This document shows positions 9,286 to 17,453 of a stretch of 64,000 bases of DNA, piece by piece (position 1 is the stretch's first letter; every line of letters starts with the position of its first letter). The stretch lies in contig CANMQI010000002.1 of the NCBI GenBank assembly GCA_947499955.1, positions 62,001-126,000 on the forward strand, in the 5' to 3' direction. The stretch comes from an uncultured Granulosicoccus sp. (GTDB lineage: Bacteria > Pseudomonadota > Gammaproteobacteria > Granulosicoccales > Granulosicoccaceae). The translations under genes and the position numbers were made by a program. The notes beneath the pieces are model-generated. The model was not told the origin of the DNA. It worked only from the letters and a program-made list of their open reading frames with translations, and ran no database searches.

Positions 9286-10449
9286 TCAAGCCATGGCGGA
9301 GACACCGAGACACAGTCCCGGTGCAATGAAGAAGACTCCGAGTATATAAGCCAGTGCAACCAGCTTGTTCTCCGACGCCGTCGTACCCAGCCATTCTGCC
9401 GCCTTGACCGGCAGATTTCTGAGAAACGGAACACCGTAGATGAGTACCACGCCCAGCACGTTGTAGCTCAGGTGAATGAAGGCAATCTGCAGGGCGGCTT
9501 CGGCATTGCCCGTCACGGCAGTCGCGGCGAGAACCGCTGTCAGGCAGGTGCCGATATTGGCGCCCAGCGTAAAGGGATAGATCTGCTTGAGCGAGAATGC
9601 GCCCGAGCCTGCCAGTGGCACCATCAGGGAGGTGGTGGTTGATGAGGACTGAACCAGCGTGGTGACCAGGGTGCCGGAGAAAATGCCGGAAAGGGGACCT
9701 TTGCCGATGGCCGTATGCATGATGTCGCGCGCTCGACCGACCATCAACATCCTCAACAGGCGTCCTACCAGAGTGATGGACAGGAAGATCAGTGCAATGC
9801 CGAACAGGGCCAGTACGATGCCGCCCAGGGGATCACCCAGCGGCAGAATCAGGTTCTTGGCCGTATTGACTACCGGGGCGGTCGCCGCTTTCACGAAATT
9901 GAAGCTGCTCATGGAAGCATCACTACCGCCGTAGAATGGCTGGGCGAGCAGTTTGCCGATGCGCTCGAGCAGGCCGAAGCTGATCTCGAGTGGCAGGAAG
10001 ATCACGACCGAGAGCAGGTTGAAGAAGTCATGCACCGTGGCAGCCGAGAAGGCCCGGGCGAATTCCTTCTTTTCGCGAACATGACCCAGTGATACCAGGG
10101 TGTTGGTAATCGAGGTGCCGATGTTGGCCCCCATGATCATGGGAACGGCGACCGCAACCGGTAAACCGCCGGCTACCAATCCGACGATGATGGATGACAC
10201 CGTGGAAGAGGATTGAATCAGTGCCGTGGCAACCGTACCGACCACCAGGCCTGCAAAGGGATTGACGGCAAAGGCAAACAGCTGCTCGGCGTGATCGCCC
10301 GTAGCGCCCTTGAAGCCTGAACCGATCATGCCGACAGCACAGATCAGCAAGTAGACCAGGACGGCTACGCCGATCCACTGCTGCCATGTGCCCTGTCGTT
10401 CCTGCTGGAGCAAACCGGGGTCTGCAGTCTGGATTTCCGAGATCGCCAC
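9286..10449 (-). CDS. Na+/phosphate cotransporter (NptA/PNaS family)
   Basis: 387-aa inner-membrane sodium/phosphate symporter. The family's inverted repeat is clear: first copy 'ALIQSSSTVSS' and 'MGANIGTSITN' (about residues 78-115), second copy 'TLVQSSSTTTSLMVPLAG' and 'LGANIGTCLTA' (about 260-300). The QSSS motifs form the substrate site in this family. The start is a GTG at 10449 with a GGAG at 10458-10461 (minus strand). A Pho-box-like element ends about 44 bp upstream with a -10-like TAACAT at the correct distance, so induction by phosphate limitation is plausible. There is no C-terminal PhoU domain; a separate 77-aa helical protein follows. Confidence 0.92.
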   Translation of the reverse strand: MAISEIQTADPGLLQQERQGTWQQWIGVAVLVYLLICAVGMIGSGFKGATGDHAEQLFAFAVNPFAGLVVGTVATALIQSSSTVSSIIVGLVAGGLPVAVAVPMIMGANIGTSITNTLVSLGHVREKKEFARAFSAATVHDFFNLLSVVIFLPLEISFGLLERIGKLLAQPFYGGSDASMSSFNFVKAATAPVVNTAKNLILPLGDPLGGIVLALFGIALIFLSITLVGRLLRMLMVGRARDIMHTAIGKGPLSGIFSGTLVTTLVQSSSTTTSLMVPLAGSGAFSLKQIYPFTLGANIGTCLTAVLAATAVTGNAEAALQIAFIHLSYNVLGVVLIYGVPFLRNLPVKAAEWLGTTASENKLVALAYILGVFFIAPGLCLGVSAMA

Positions 10450-10477
10450 TGTTTGCTCTCCACTGTTGATGCGGCGA

Positions 10478-10510
10478 TGTTAGGCAGGCCATATGACAAA
10501 ACTGTTACAT
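10478..10510 (-). promoter_or_regulatory. Candidate Pho box and -10 element for the Na/Pi cotransporter
   Basis: On the minus strand 10510-10493 reads ATGTAAC-AGTT-TTGTCAT, a 7-4-7 arrangement resembling the Pho box CTGTCAT-N4-CTGTCAC. The second half-site matches 6 of 7; the first is weaker. Ten bases further on is TAACAT (10482-10477), at the spacing at which Pho-activated promoters place the -10. The gene it would serve is a phosphate transporter, and pstS in this window has a strong Pho box. Confidence 0.5.
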
Positions 10511-10538
10511 CGGGTTTTACCGTTGGGCATCAGTCACT

Positions 10539-10568
10539 TTGATAATACAAAAGTGCTGGGGATATACT
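10539..10568 (+). promoter_or_regulatory. Putative sigma-70 promoter for the first enolase-superfamily gene
   Basis: TTGATA at 10539-10544 and TATACT at 10563-10568, separated by 18 bp, about 100 bp before the ATG at 10672. Both hexamers match the consensus in 5 of 6 positions. The region between here and the gene is AT-rich relative to its surroundings. Confidence 0.4.
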
Positions 10569-10671
10569 CTATAGCGTGTATTGTCGACGGTTATTTCCGT
10601 CTCTTGTGTGTTTCAAGCAATTATTGTACGATCAAACTTCTTTCTATTTTTGTCATTATGCGAGGCTATCG

Positions 10672-11769
10672 ATGTCCATCATCAGCAACATCGAGATACG
10701 ACACCTCAAGGTCCCGCTCGATGAGGTTCTGGTGGATGCCAAGCATGGTGCACACACCGATTTCGAGCTGATCGTGGCGATCATCCAGACCGATGACGGT
10801 CTGACGGGTACCGGCTATACCTATACCGGTGGCAGGGGGGGGCACGCCATCGCCGCCATGCTCAATCACGATCTCAAACCGTTTCTGCTGGGGCAGGATG
10901 CCGAAGAGGTCGAGCGTCTGTACGACGAGATGCAATGGCATGTGCACTACGTGGCTCGTGGCGGAATTGCCTCGTTTGCCATATCCGCGGTGGACATTGC
11001 CTTGTGGGATCTGCGTGGAAAACGTCGTGGAGAGCCACTATGGAAAATGGCGGGTGGTGCCGACAACAATTGTCTGGCGTATCGGGGCGGTATCGATCTG
11101 AACTTCTCCCTGCCGCGACTACTCACCGAAGTCCAGGGGTACCTGGACAGCGGTTATCAGGGTGTCAAGATCAAGGTCGGCCAGCCCACACTTGAAGAAG
11201 ATGTCGAACGGGTCAGGGCCATTCGCGAGTTGATCGGGCCGGATCGCATCTTCATGGTGGATGCCAATTATTCCATGAGCATCGATCAGGCAATTGCGGC
11301 TGCCGAGGCTTTCAAACCCTATGACATCTGCTGGTTCGAAGAGCCCATCATTCCCGATGATTATGCCGGCTATGCCCGCATTGCCGAGGCGACCGGCATA
11401 CCGTTGGCCATGGGCGAAAATCTGCATACCGAACATGAGTTCGGTTACGCACTGGAACAATCCTCACTCAGTTTCATACAGCCGGATGCGTCCAATTGTG
11501 GTGGTATCACCGGTTGGCTGAGGGTGGCCAGAATGGCCGCCGACAGGAAGGTGCCGGTTTGCAGTCATGGCATGCAGGAACTGCATGTCAGCCTGGTATC
11601 CGCACAGTCCAATGGGGGCTGGATAGAGGTGCATTCCTTTCCCATCGATCGCTATACCACTCGGCCATTCCAGCTCGACAACTCGCGTGCCATCGCCCCT
11701 GATGTACCGGGAACCGGCGTCGTATTCGACTGGGAGATGCTCAGTCAGAAAGCCGAGCGATTGTCTTGA
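10672..11769 (+). CDS. Enolase-superfamily sugar-acid dehydratase (mandelate racemase subgroup; talarate/galactarate-dehydratase-like)
   Basis: 365-aa cytosolic enzyme of the mandelate racemase/muconate lactonizing family. Catalytic features are visible: KxK in 'GVKIKVGQP' (near residue 163), metal ligands in 'MVDANYS' (Asp, Asn), 'WFEEPI' (Glu) and '[10 protein letters not shown]' (Glu), and the general-base His in '[12 protein letters not shown]'. This matches L-talarate/galactarate dehydratase-type members better than enolases or OSBS. The ATG at 10672 has GAGG nearby; the frame extends 32 codons upstream without a good start. A run of eight G (10835-10842) lies inside the gene near codon 55. 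It opens the sugar-acid cluster; exact substrate unproven. Confidence 0.85.
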   Translation: MSIISNIEIRHLKVPLDEVLVDAKHGAHTDFELIVAIIQTDDGLTGTGYTYTGGRGGHAIAAMLNHDLKPFLLGQDAEEVERLYDEMQWHVHYVARGGIASFAISAVDIALWDLRGKRRGEPLWKMAGGADNNCLAYRGGIDLNFSLPRLLTEVQGYLDSGYQGVKIKVGQPTLEEDVERVRAIRELIGPDRIFMVDANYSMSIDQAIAAAEAFKPYDICWFEEPIIPDDYAGYARIAEATGIPLAMGENLHTEHEFGYALEQSSLSFIQPDASNCGGITGWLRVARMAADRKVPVCSHGMQELHVSLVSAQSNGGWIEVHSFPIDRYTTRPFQLDNSRAIAPDVPGTGVVFDWEMLSQKAERLS

Positions 11770-11816
11770 ACGCAGTCGCTGGCAGGTGATGTCGCGTACC
11801 GGGCGAGCAACTGCTG

Positions 11817-11827
11817 CCCCCCCCCCC
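11817..11827. repeat. Eleven-C homopolymer tract between two genes
   Basis: An uninterrupted run of 11 C lies 54 bp before the start of the aldehyde dehydrogenase gene, in a 111-bp intergenic stretch. Such runs are prone to slippage and can change spacing of transcription or translation signals. It could also be unreliable in the assembly. Confidence 0.85.
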
Positions 11828-11880
11828 ACCCTGCGGCTTGCTGAGCCCGAGACAACGATCATTCAGTTCGGAGAATCTCC

Positions 11881-13317
11881 ATGAAATATCATCAGTGCTT
11901 CATCGACAATCAATGGTGCGATGCGCTCAGTGGTGAGCGACTTGCGGTCGACAATCCGGCAACCGGTGAAATCTTTGCCGAAGTGCCTGCGTGTACGGCC
12001 GAAGATGCCGAGCGCGCGCTGCAATCGGCCGAGAGGGCGCGCGTGCAGTGGGGCTTGCTGCCACCGGTGGAACGCGCCAATTACCTCTACAGGATCTGCG
12101 AGGGGTTGAAGGCCGAACGCGACCACTTTGCCAGGTTGCTGGTCATGGAGCAGGGCAAGACCCTGGCCGAAGCGGGCTTTGAAGTCGACGATACCATTCG
12201 CTACATGAGCTACGCTGCCGAGGCCGCTCGACGTATTCAGGGTGAAATTCTGCCGGCAGATGTGCCGAATGAGCAGTTGTACATTCATCGAGTACCCTAC
12301 GGCGTTACGCTGGGTATCTGCGCCTATAACTACCCTCTCGCCTTGATCGGTCGCAAGCTGGGTCCGGCATTGGTCGCCGGCAACGTCATGATCATCAAAC
12401 CGCACGAGTCGACACCGGTGAGCGCAAGTGAATTCTGCCGCCTGGTGGAGCAGGCAGGCTTGCCGCCGGGCGTGGTGAACATGGTGACGGGAACCGGCCC
12501 GGAGCTGGGGCAGAAGCTGGTGGAAAGTCCGATCACGAAAATGATCAGTGTCACCGGCTCCATTCGGGCCGGGCAGGCCATCGCGGCGGCAGCGTCTCGC
12601 AACCTGGCAGCTCTCTCTCTGGAGCTGGGTGGCAATGCACCTTTCATCGTACTGGACGATGCCGATATCGATGCGGCCGTGGAAGCGGCGGTCGTGGCAA
12701 GGTTCGCCAATGCCGGCCAGGTTTGTATCTGCAATGAGAGCGTACTGGTGGCCGAGTCTGTCGCGGATGAATTCACCGATAAACTGCTGGCCAGGGTTGC
12801 GAGCGTCAAACTGGCTGACCCGATGAGCAACACCGGCATGGGCCCCGTGAGTACGGCGGCATCACTGGAACGCATACAGGCGATGGTGTCACGCAGTCTG
12901 GCGGAGGGTGCTGAACTGGCGATGGGTGGCAAGCGCGGAGAGGGCGATCAGTTCGGCCGGGGGCATTGGCATGAGCCTACGGTTCTGTTGAACGCCAAGG
13001 CAGACTCGGAAGCGGTCCGGGATGAGCTTTTCGGGCCGGTGTTACCGGTGGTGAGGATCGATGGTTATGAAGAGGCGCTGAGTATCACCAATGCACGCCC
13101 TGATGGTCTGTCCGCCTATCTGTGGACACGCAATCCGTCCATCTACATGGATGCGATCAAGCGCCTGGAGACCGGCACGATCTTCCTGAACAAGGGAATC
13201 GTCGGCTATGTCAATGGGTACCATAATGGCCACAAGCTCAGCGGTCTGGGTGGCGAGGATGGTGTTCACGGTCTGGAGGGCTATCTGCAGAAGCGGACGG
13301 TTTACATGGCGTATTGA
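11881..13317 (+). CDS. NAD(P)-dependent aldehyde dehydrogenase (AldA-like)
   Basis: 478-aa cytosolic aldehyde dehydrogenase, about the length of E. coli AldA (479 aa) and similar to it in order of motifs: '[24 protein letters not shown]' (cofactor entry), 'SVTGSIRAG' (Rossmann loop), catalytic Glu in '[11 protein letters not shown]' and nucleophile Cys in '[12 protein letters not shown]'. Relatives oxidise lactaldehyde, glycolaldehyde or 2-oxoglutarate semialdehyde. Between sugar-acid dehydratases, a semialdehyde produced from a 2-keto-3-deoxy acid is a plausible substrate. Start ATG 11881 is preceded by 'GGAGAATCTCC'. Followed by a heptamer repeat array. Confidence 0.9.
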   Translation: MKYHQCFIDNQWCDALSGERLAVDNPATGEIFAEVPACTAEDAERALQSAERARVQWGLLPPVERANYLYRICEGLKAERDHFARLLVMEQGKTLAEAGFEVDDTIRYMSYAAEAARRIQGEILPADVPNEQLYIHRVPYGVTLGICAYNYPLALIGRKLGPALVAGNVMIIKPHESTPVSASEFCRLVEQAGLPPGVVNMVTGTGPELGQKLVESPITKMISVTGSIRAGQAIAAAASRNLAALSLELGGNAPFIVLDDADIDAAVEAAVVARFANAGQVCICNESVLVAESVADEFTDKLLARVASVKLADPMSNTGMGPVSTAASLERIQAMVSRSLAEGAELAMGGKRGEGDQFGRGHWHEPTVLLNAKADSEAVRDELFGPVLPVVRIDGYEEALSITNARPDGLSAYLWTRNPSIYMDAIKRLETGTIFLNKGIVGYVNGYHNGHKLSGLGGEDGVHGLEGYLQKRTVYMAY

Positions 13318-13318
13318 G

Positions 13319-13476
13319 CCAGTCGCCAGTCGCCAGTCGTTAGTCTTAAGCCGACAGCCGACAGCCGACAGCCGACAGCCGATAGCCTTCAGCCGAGAGT
13401 CAGTAGCCATTAGCCGGTTGCTAGTGGCTAGTGGCTAGTGGCTAGTGGTTGTTGGTTGATAGTTGGTGGTTGGTTC
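13319..13476. repeat. Degenerate heptanucleotide tandem array
   Basis: Starting 2 bp after the aldehyde dehydrogenase stop. CCAGTCG occurs three times in a row (13319-13339). After an 11-bp break, 18 heptamers run in one phase from 13351 to 13476: four CCGACAG, then CCGATAG, CCTTCAG, CCGAGAG, TCAGTAG, CCATTAG, CCGGTTG, four CTAGTGG (13421-13448), then TTGTTGG, TTGATAG, TTGGTGG, TTGGTTC. The 7-bp phase is kept although the sequence drifts. Non-coding; no inverted-repeat terminator is evident. Confidence 0.9.
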
Positions 13477-13504
13477 GGCGTCCATATGACGCATCGTGAA
13501 TAGG

Positions 13505-13532
13505 TTGACTGTCAATTCACTGAAAATAATAT
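13505..13532 (+). promoter_or_regulatory. Putative sigma-70 promoter for the galactonate-dehydratase-like gene
   Basis: TTGACT (13505-13510), a 16-bp spacer and TAATAT (13527-13532), about 60 bp before the ATG at 13592. The stretch is AT-rich compared with the flanks. A GTACGAT at 13553-13559 downstream also occurs upstream of the first dehydratase gene (10626-10632). Confidence 0.4.
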
Positions 13533-13591
13533 ACGAAATTTGCAAGAATGTAGTACGATTCTGGGCAAGAATCTGTCATGCCGGAGAAACC

Positions 13592-14746
13592 ATGCCCAGG
13601 ATTACTGCTATTGAGCCGCTGCTCGCACGAGTAGGAAGACGCAACCAGTTACTGGTCAAGCTGACGACCGAAGATGGCATCGTGGGCTGGGGAGAATCCG
13701 GCTTGTCCGGGCGCGAAGGTGCCGTTGCGGCAACCATCGAGCACTTCTGCCGATTTCTGGTAGGGCAGGATTCCCGGCAAATCGGTCGTATCTGGCAGGA
13801 AACCTACCGGAGCCAGTACTTCGAAGGGGGGCGAGTACTCACGGCGGCCATGTCTGCCATCGATATCGCTCTGTATGATGCGCTGGGCAAACGTCTGGGT
13901 GTTCCGGTCTATCAGTTGCTGGGCGGTCGACAACGCGAGTGCATCCCCACCTTTGCCAGCGCAACGGCCGACAATCTGCAGGATACGCTCAAGCAGATTC
14001 ACACATTGGTGGACCAGGGGTGGGACTGTGTTCGAGTGGTGCCTGCCTGTTTCGACGAGACGCCAGTATTCAATCCGCGCCTGTCCATTGCACGAACCGC
14101 TCGCGATCTGAAGGCCATTCGTCAGGAGTTCGGCGAAGAGTTGTGTCTGGGAATCGATTATCACCATCGGCTGTCGGTGGCCGAGGCGGCGAGTTTCTGC
14201 AACTCTCTGCCGCCGGGTACGCTCGATTTTCTGGAAGAGCCGATTCGCTGTGAAACACCGGAGTCCTATGCCGCACTTCGCAACATGACGGACATACCGT
14301 TTGCCGTGGGCGAAGAGTTTGCGTCCAAATGGCAGGCCGGACCCTATCTCGATCAAGGGCTGACCCAATACATGAGACTGGATATCTGCAACATCGGTGG
14401 GTTTACCGAAGCCATGAAAGTTGCTGGCTGGAGTGAGCGTCACTACATCGATCTCATGCCGCATAACCCGCTGGGACCTGTGTGCACCGCTGCCACGGTG
14501 CACATGTCTGCCGCGGTTCCCAACATGAGCTGGCAGGAAACCCGGCAGTCCTGCGTCGAAGATCTCGGTTTCCACGATCCTGAACTGTTTCCGGTGCAGG
14601 TCGCCATGGAAGGGCCTGTCTATATCGTGCCTGATGGACCGGGACTGGGTGTGGAAGTCAACGAGGCGGCCATTCGGGCTGCGACACCTCTGCACGTCGA
14701 GATGCAGCATCTTCGACGGGCCGACGGCTCGGTCACCAACTGGTAG
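13592..14746 (+). CDS. Enolase-superfamily dehydratase, galactonate dehydratase (DgoD)-like
   Basis: 384-aa cytosolic dehydratase. The DgoD-type signature is present: 'GIDYHHRLS' carries the Asp-x-His in which His is a catalytic acid/base, followed by 'FLEEPI', 'AVGEEFASK' and the C-terminal catalytic His in 'LMPHNPLGPVCTAA'. These match D-galactonate dehydratase and its relatives rather than the KxK racemase type. Start ATG 13592 has GGAG at 13583-13586; the longer frame from 13496 lacks a ribosome site. Probably converts an aldonate to a 2-keto-3-deoxy-aldonate, feeding the same pathway as the neighbouring dehydratase and dehydrogenase. Confidence 0.85.
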   Translation: MPRITAIEPLLARVGRRNQLLVKLTTEDGIVGWGESGLSGREGAVAATIEHFCRFLVGQDSRQIGRIWQETYRSQYFEGGRVLTAAMSAIDIALYDALGKRLGVPVYQLLGGRQRECIPTFASATADNLQDTLKQIHTLVDQGWDCVRVVPACFDETPVFNPRLSIARTARDLKAIRQEFGEELCLGIDYHHRLSVAEAASFCNSLPPGTLDFLEEPIRCETPESYAALRNMTDIPFAVGEEFASKWQAGPYLDQGLTQYMRLDICNIGGFTEAMKVAGWSERHYIDLMPHNPLGPVCTAATVHMSAAVPNMSWQETRQSCVEDLGFHDPELFPVQVAMEGPVYIVPDGPGLGVEVNEAAIRAATPLHVEMQHLRRADGSVTNW

Positions 14747-14840
14747 TTACAGACGTCAATGCAATGGTGGCGGCCAGAGTCAGAGCTGGTGCAATACCGT
14801 TACAGGCTGACCAGCTCGGACAGTGTCCGGCCGGTCAGGC

Positions 14841-15557
14841 TCAGGGCTCCTCGAAGGTTCCGCGCACCAGTTCCCAGGCCCTGTCCAGATGCTGCTTCAG
14901 GGCAGCTTCTGCGGCATCCGGGTCACGGTTGAGGATGCAATTGAATATCTGCTCATGTGCCAGATAATTCTGTTGGTTACGTTCCGGCATGCGCGGCATG
15001 CGGTCCCAGTGAGGGGCCAGCCAGGACGTGAAGCCGGCATGCACCGCGGGCAGTATCGGGTTGTCGCCCAATTCATACAGAACCGCGTGGAAAGCCGTAT
15101 CTGTCTGGTAGAAGTTGTCGGAGTTGTCGATGGCGGCCTCGTTTGCCAGCAGCGCCTGGCGCAACTGACTGATGCCGTTCTTGTCGGCGTGGACGGCGGC
15201 ATGTCTGACCAGACCGGTTTCGATGAAGACGCGCATCTTGTAGAGGTTTTCCACACCACCGCGGTTGCCCAGCAACTGCTGAACAATGGGCGTCGTGATA
15301 TCCAGCGCCGTTTCCATGCCGGGCTTGCGTATGGTCGGTCGGAATCGCGGCTTGCAGTCCAGCAGGCCCCGGTTGGAGAGCGCAGTAATGGCTTCCCGAA
15401 CGACTGTGCGGCTGGCACTGAACTCGTCCATCAATACTCTTTCGGATGGCAGAATCGCGCCAACGGCCAGGCGACCATCGAGGATGCGCTGTTCTACCTC
15501 CTTGACGATGTCGTCGGCTCGACGTTTGCCTTCGTCGCTGCGGTGGGGGGGCCTCAT
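14841..15557 (-). CDS. GntR-family transcriptional regulator, FadR subfamily (FCD domain)
   Basis: 238-aa repressor-type regulator. The N-terminal winged helix (about residues 12-78) contains 'GAILPSERVLMDEFSASRTVVREAITAL', the classic GntR core. The C-terminal FCD domain (about 100-228) has metal-ligand-like residues in 'TDTAFHAVLYEL' and 'HEQIFNCI'. It lies divergently to the Gci-like gene with 130 bp between them, and convergently to the DgoD-like gene, so it probably controls this cluster in response to a sugar acid. A run of seven C on the coding strand (15545-15551) begins at codon 3, an unusual slippage-prone site in a regulator start. Confidence 0.9.
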   Translation of the reverse strand: MRPPHRSDEGKRRADDIVKEVEQRILDGRLAVGAILPSERVLMDEFSASRTVVREAITALSNRGLLDCKPRFRPTIRKPGMETALDITTPIVQQLLGNRGGVENLYKMRVFIETGLVRHAAVHADKNGISQLRQALLANEAAIDNSDNFYQTDTAFHAVLYELGDNPILPAVHAGFTSWLAPHWDRMPRMPERNQQNYLAHEQIFNCILNRDPDAAEAALKQHLDRAWELVRGTFEEP

Positions 15558-15687
15558 GTTTGCGGGGTCTGTAGTGGAGCAATGTCTATGATAGCGTATT
15601 GCAGGAATTTCATTGAACGAACCGGGGTACCGCGGGCGTCATGCCGACTTCCGATCGCTATTCGCTGGATCATCATCAGGAACTGGA

Positions 15688-16854
15688 ATGAAAATCACCC
15701 GAGTTGAAACCTTCGTCGTCAAGGCGCCGCTGGATGTCCCGTTTGCCTTTTCGCAGGGCTGGGTTCACCAGCGTGCGGCAACTCTTGTGCGCATTACCAC
15801 CGAGTCCGGTCTGCAAGGGTGGGGCGAGGCCTTCACGCAGGGGCTGGAGCCTCCTGAAATTGCAGCTGCGGCTATCGGTAATGCCCTGGTTCCCGTGATC
15901 ATGGGGCAGGATGCACTGAGCCCCGCGGTGTTGTGGACAGCCATGTACAACCGCACGCGTGACTTCGGGCGCAAGGGCTCTGTCATGTCAGCCATCAGTG
16001 CCATCGACATTGCGCTCTGGGATATCGCAGGCAAACACTATCAGGCGCCAGTGTCCGCTCTACTGGGCGGTGCCTATCGCACATCGGTACAGCCGTATGC
16101 CACCGGTTTCTATCGCTTGAAGGGCCAGGGTGAGACTGCCCGGCTGACCGAAGAAGCCCTGCGGCATCGAGAATCCGGCTTTCGTGCCATGAAGATCAAG
16201 CTCGGCTTTGGCGTGCGTGATGACCTGCAGGTCATGCACTCGATACGCGAGGCCTTGAATGATCCGGAGATCGAACTGATGATCGATACCAATCACGCCT
16301 ATGGGCGCAGCGATGCCATACGCCTGGGTCGTGGTCTGTCCGACTTTGCACTGCGCTGGTACGAAGAACCGGTGGTCGCCGAAGATCTGCAGGGTTACGC
16401 GGCGGTCAGAACGGCGTTGGACATGCCCATTGCCGGTGGGGAAAACGAACATTCTCTGTACGGGTACAACGCGCTGTTTCGTGCCGATGCGGTTGATATC
16501 GCACAGCCCGATATCGGTTCCTGTGGTGGGTTCACGGCAGTGCGCGACGTACTGACCATGGCGCAGGCCAACGGTGTCATGCTGAACCCGCACGTCTGGG
16601 GTACTGCCATTGCACAGGCAGCCTCCCTGCAGTTCATTGCCACGATACCGGTTACGCATCATTCCCTGAATGCGGCGGAACCGATTCTGGAATACGACGT
16701 GTCCAGCCATCCTTTCCGTCAGGATCTGATTGCCGAACCCTGGCAAATGGAGAATGGCCGAGTCGCCATTCCCGACAAGCCAGGCCTGGGGGTCGAGGTC
16801 AACATGGAAACCGTTGAGCGTTATCAGGCTCAACAGCAGACCTTCACGCTCTGA
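15688..16854 (+). CDS. gci: D-galactarolactone cycloisomerase-like enzyme (enolase superfamily)
   Basis: 388-aa enzyme that, from memory, aligns along its length with the Agrobacterium galactarolactone cycloisomerase: 'AMKIKLGFGVRDDLQVM', 'LMIDTNHAYG', 'WYEEPVVAEDL', 'IAGGENEHSLYG', 'VDIAQPDIGSCGGF', 'NPHVWGTAIAQAASLQF' and the tail 'PILEYDVSSHPFRQ'. That enzyme opens galactaro-lactone to 2-keto-3-deoxy-galactarate in oxidative uronate catabolism. Metal ligands Asp, Glu, Glu and the KxK and His bases are present. ATG 15688 follows AGGA at 15677-15680. Divergent from the GntR regulator. Symbol rests on recalled similarity only. Confidence 0.75.
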   Translation: MKITRVETFVVKAPLDVPFAFSQGWVHQRAATLVRITTESGLQGWGEAFTQGLEPPEIAAAAIGNALVPVIMGQDALSPAVLWTAMYNRTRDFGRKGSVMSAISAIDIALWDIAGKHYQAPVSALLGGAYRTSVQPYATGFYRLKGQGETARLTEEALRHRESGFRAMKIKLGFGVRDDLQVMHSIREALNDPEIELMIDTNHAYGRSDAIRLGRGLSDFALRWYEEPVVAEDLQGYAAVRTALDMPIAGGENEHSLYGYNALFRADAVDIAQPDIGSCGGFTAVRDVLTMAQANGVMLNPHVWGTAIAQAASLQFIATIPVTHHSLNAAEPILEYDVSSHPFRQDLIAEPWQMENGRVAIPDKPGLGVEVNMETVERYQAQQQTFTL

Positions 16855-16906
16855 TTCGTTCGTTCGTTCGTTCGTTCGTTTGTTTGTTTGTTTGTTTGTT
16901 TGTTCG
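16855..16906. repeat. Tetranucleotide tandem array (TTCG then TTTG)
   Basis: Beginning at the stop codon of the Gci-like gene: six TTCG units (16855-16878), six TTTG units (16879-16902) and one more TTCG (16903-16906), 13 units in one phase. The block replacement of TTCG by TTTG suggests one point change spread by slippage or conversion. Confidence 0.95.
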
Positions 16907-16928
16907 GAAACCGTTTGAGAATCCGACC

Positions 16929-17000
16929 GGGAATTCATCCGGGAATCCGTTCGGGAATCCGTTCGGGAATCCGTTCGGGAATCCGTTCGGGAATGCACTC
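16929..17000. repeat. 12-bp tandem array (GGGAATCCGTTC)
   Basis: Six in-phase 12-mers: GGGAATTCATCC, four perfect GGGAATCCGTTC (16941-16988) and a terminal GGGAATGCACTC. It follows the tetranucleotide array after 22 bp. The multiple-of-three unit keeps frames open on both strands and produces spurious Ser-Arg or Asn-Pro-Phe-Gly repeat ORFs. Confidence 0.95.
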
Positions 17001-17135
17001 GAGACTCGTTTCGATAGCCGTTCGATTCAGGTCCGGCTGTGCCGCTGGCCGCCGGCAAGAGCTGGGCGGTGGCACAAGCTGTGCAATCGGAAAAGGTGGG
17101 GACTGTTACTGACACCACATCCGGAGGCTGGCTGC

Positions 17136-17441
17136 ATGCCGACACACGAGACTACCTTTACTGCCTTCACGACTGAGACCGTATTGCTGCTGGGTCAGAT
17201 GATCAAACTGGCACGCATTCAGCGTGGCATGAGCGAGTCGGATCTGGCGGTGCGGGCCAATATAGCGCGAGGCGTGTTGCAGAAGATCGAGAAGGGCAAT
17301 ATGGATGTGCCGGTCGGACTGTTCTTTCAGGCATCCACCCTGGTCGGCCTGCAGTTGTTTGAAACCGATGATCTGGAACGGCTACAGGAACACCGTAGCC
17401 GTATTGTCAACAAGATCCAGATCGCCCGCGAAGAAAGATAA
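17136..17441 (+). CDS. XRE-family helix-turn-helix protein (orphan HipB-like)
   Basis: 101-aa DNA-binding protein from ATG 17136 with a strong GGAGG at 17123-17127. The HTH_3 core runs from 'LGQMIKLARIQRGMSESDLAVRANIARGVLQKIEKGN' (about residues 20-57), resembling HipB-type antitoxins that pair with HipA-like kinases. No HipA-like or other toxin gene follows: the next gene downstream runs in the opposite direction. The open frame extends upstream into the tandem repeats, but the ribosome site and loss of complexity argue for 17136. Function likely self-regulatory; partner unknown. Confidence 0.8.
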   Translation: MPTHETTFTAFTTETVLLLGQMIKLARIQRGMSESDLAVRANIARGVLQKIEKGNMDVPVGLFFQASTLVGLQLFETDDLERLQEHRSRIVNKIQIAREER

Positions 17442-17453
17442 ACCGCCCTTGGC

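Noticed and set aside
13649..14710. 353-codon minus-strand frame
   Set aside because: Antisense to the DgoD-like gene, which has complete catalytic motifs.
13319..17000. Tandem arrays considered as CRISPR
   Set aside because: Units are 4, 7 or 12 bp and directly adjacent, without unique spacers, and no cas genes are in the window.
16884..17135. Upstream extension of the HTH protein (84 residues)
   Set aside because: Encoded by the tandem arrays; the strong GGAGG serves ATG 17136.
16060..17145. 361-codon minus-strand frame with a Ser-Arg-Thr-Asp repeat
   Set aside because: Its N-terminal repeats are only the translation of the 12-bp and 4-bp DNA arrays, and the rest is antisense to the gci-like gene.
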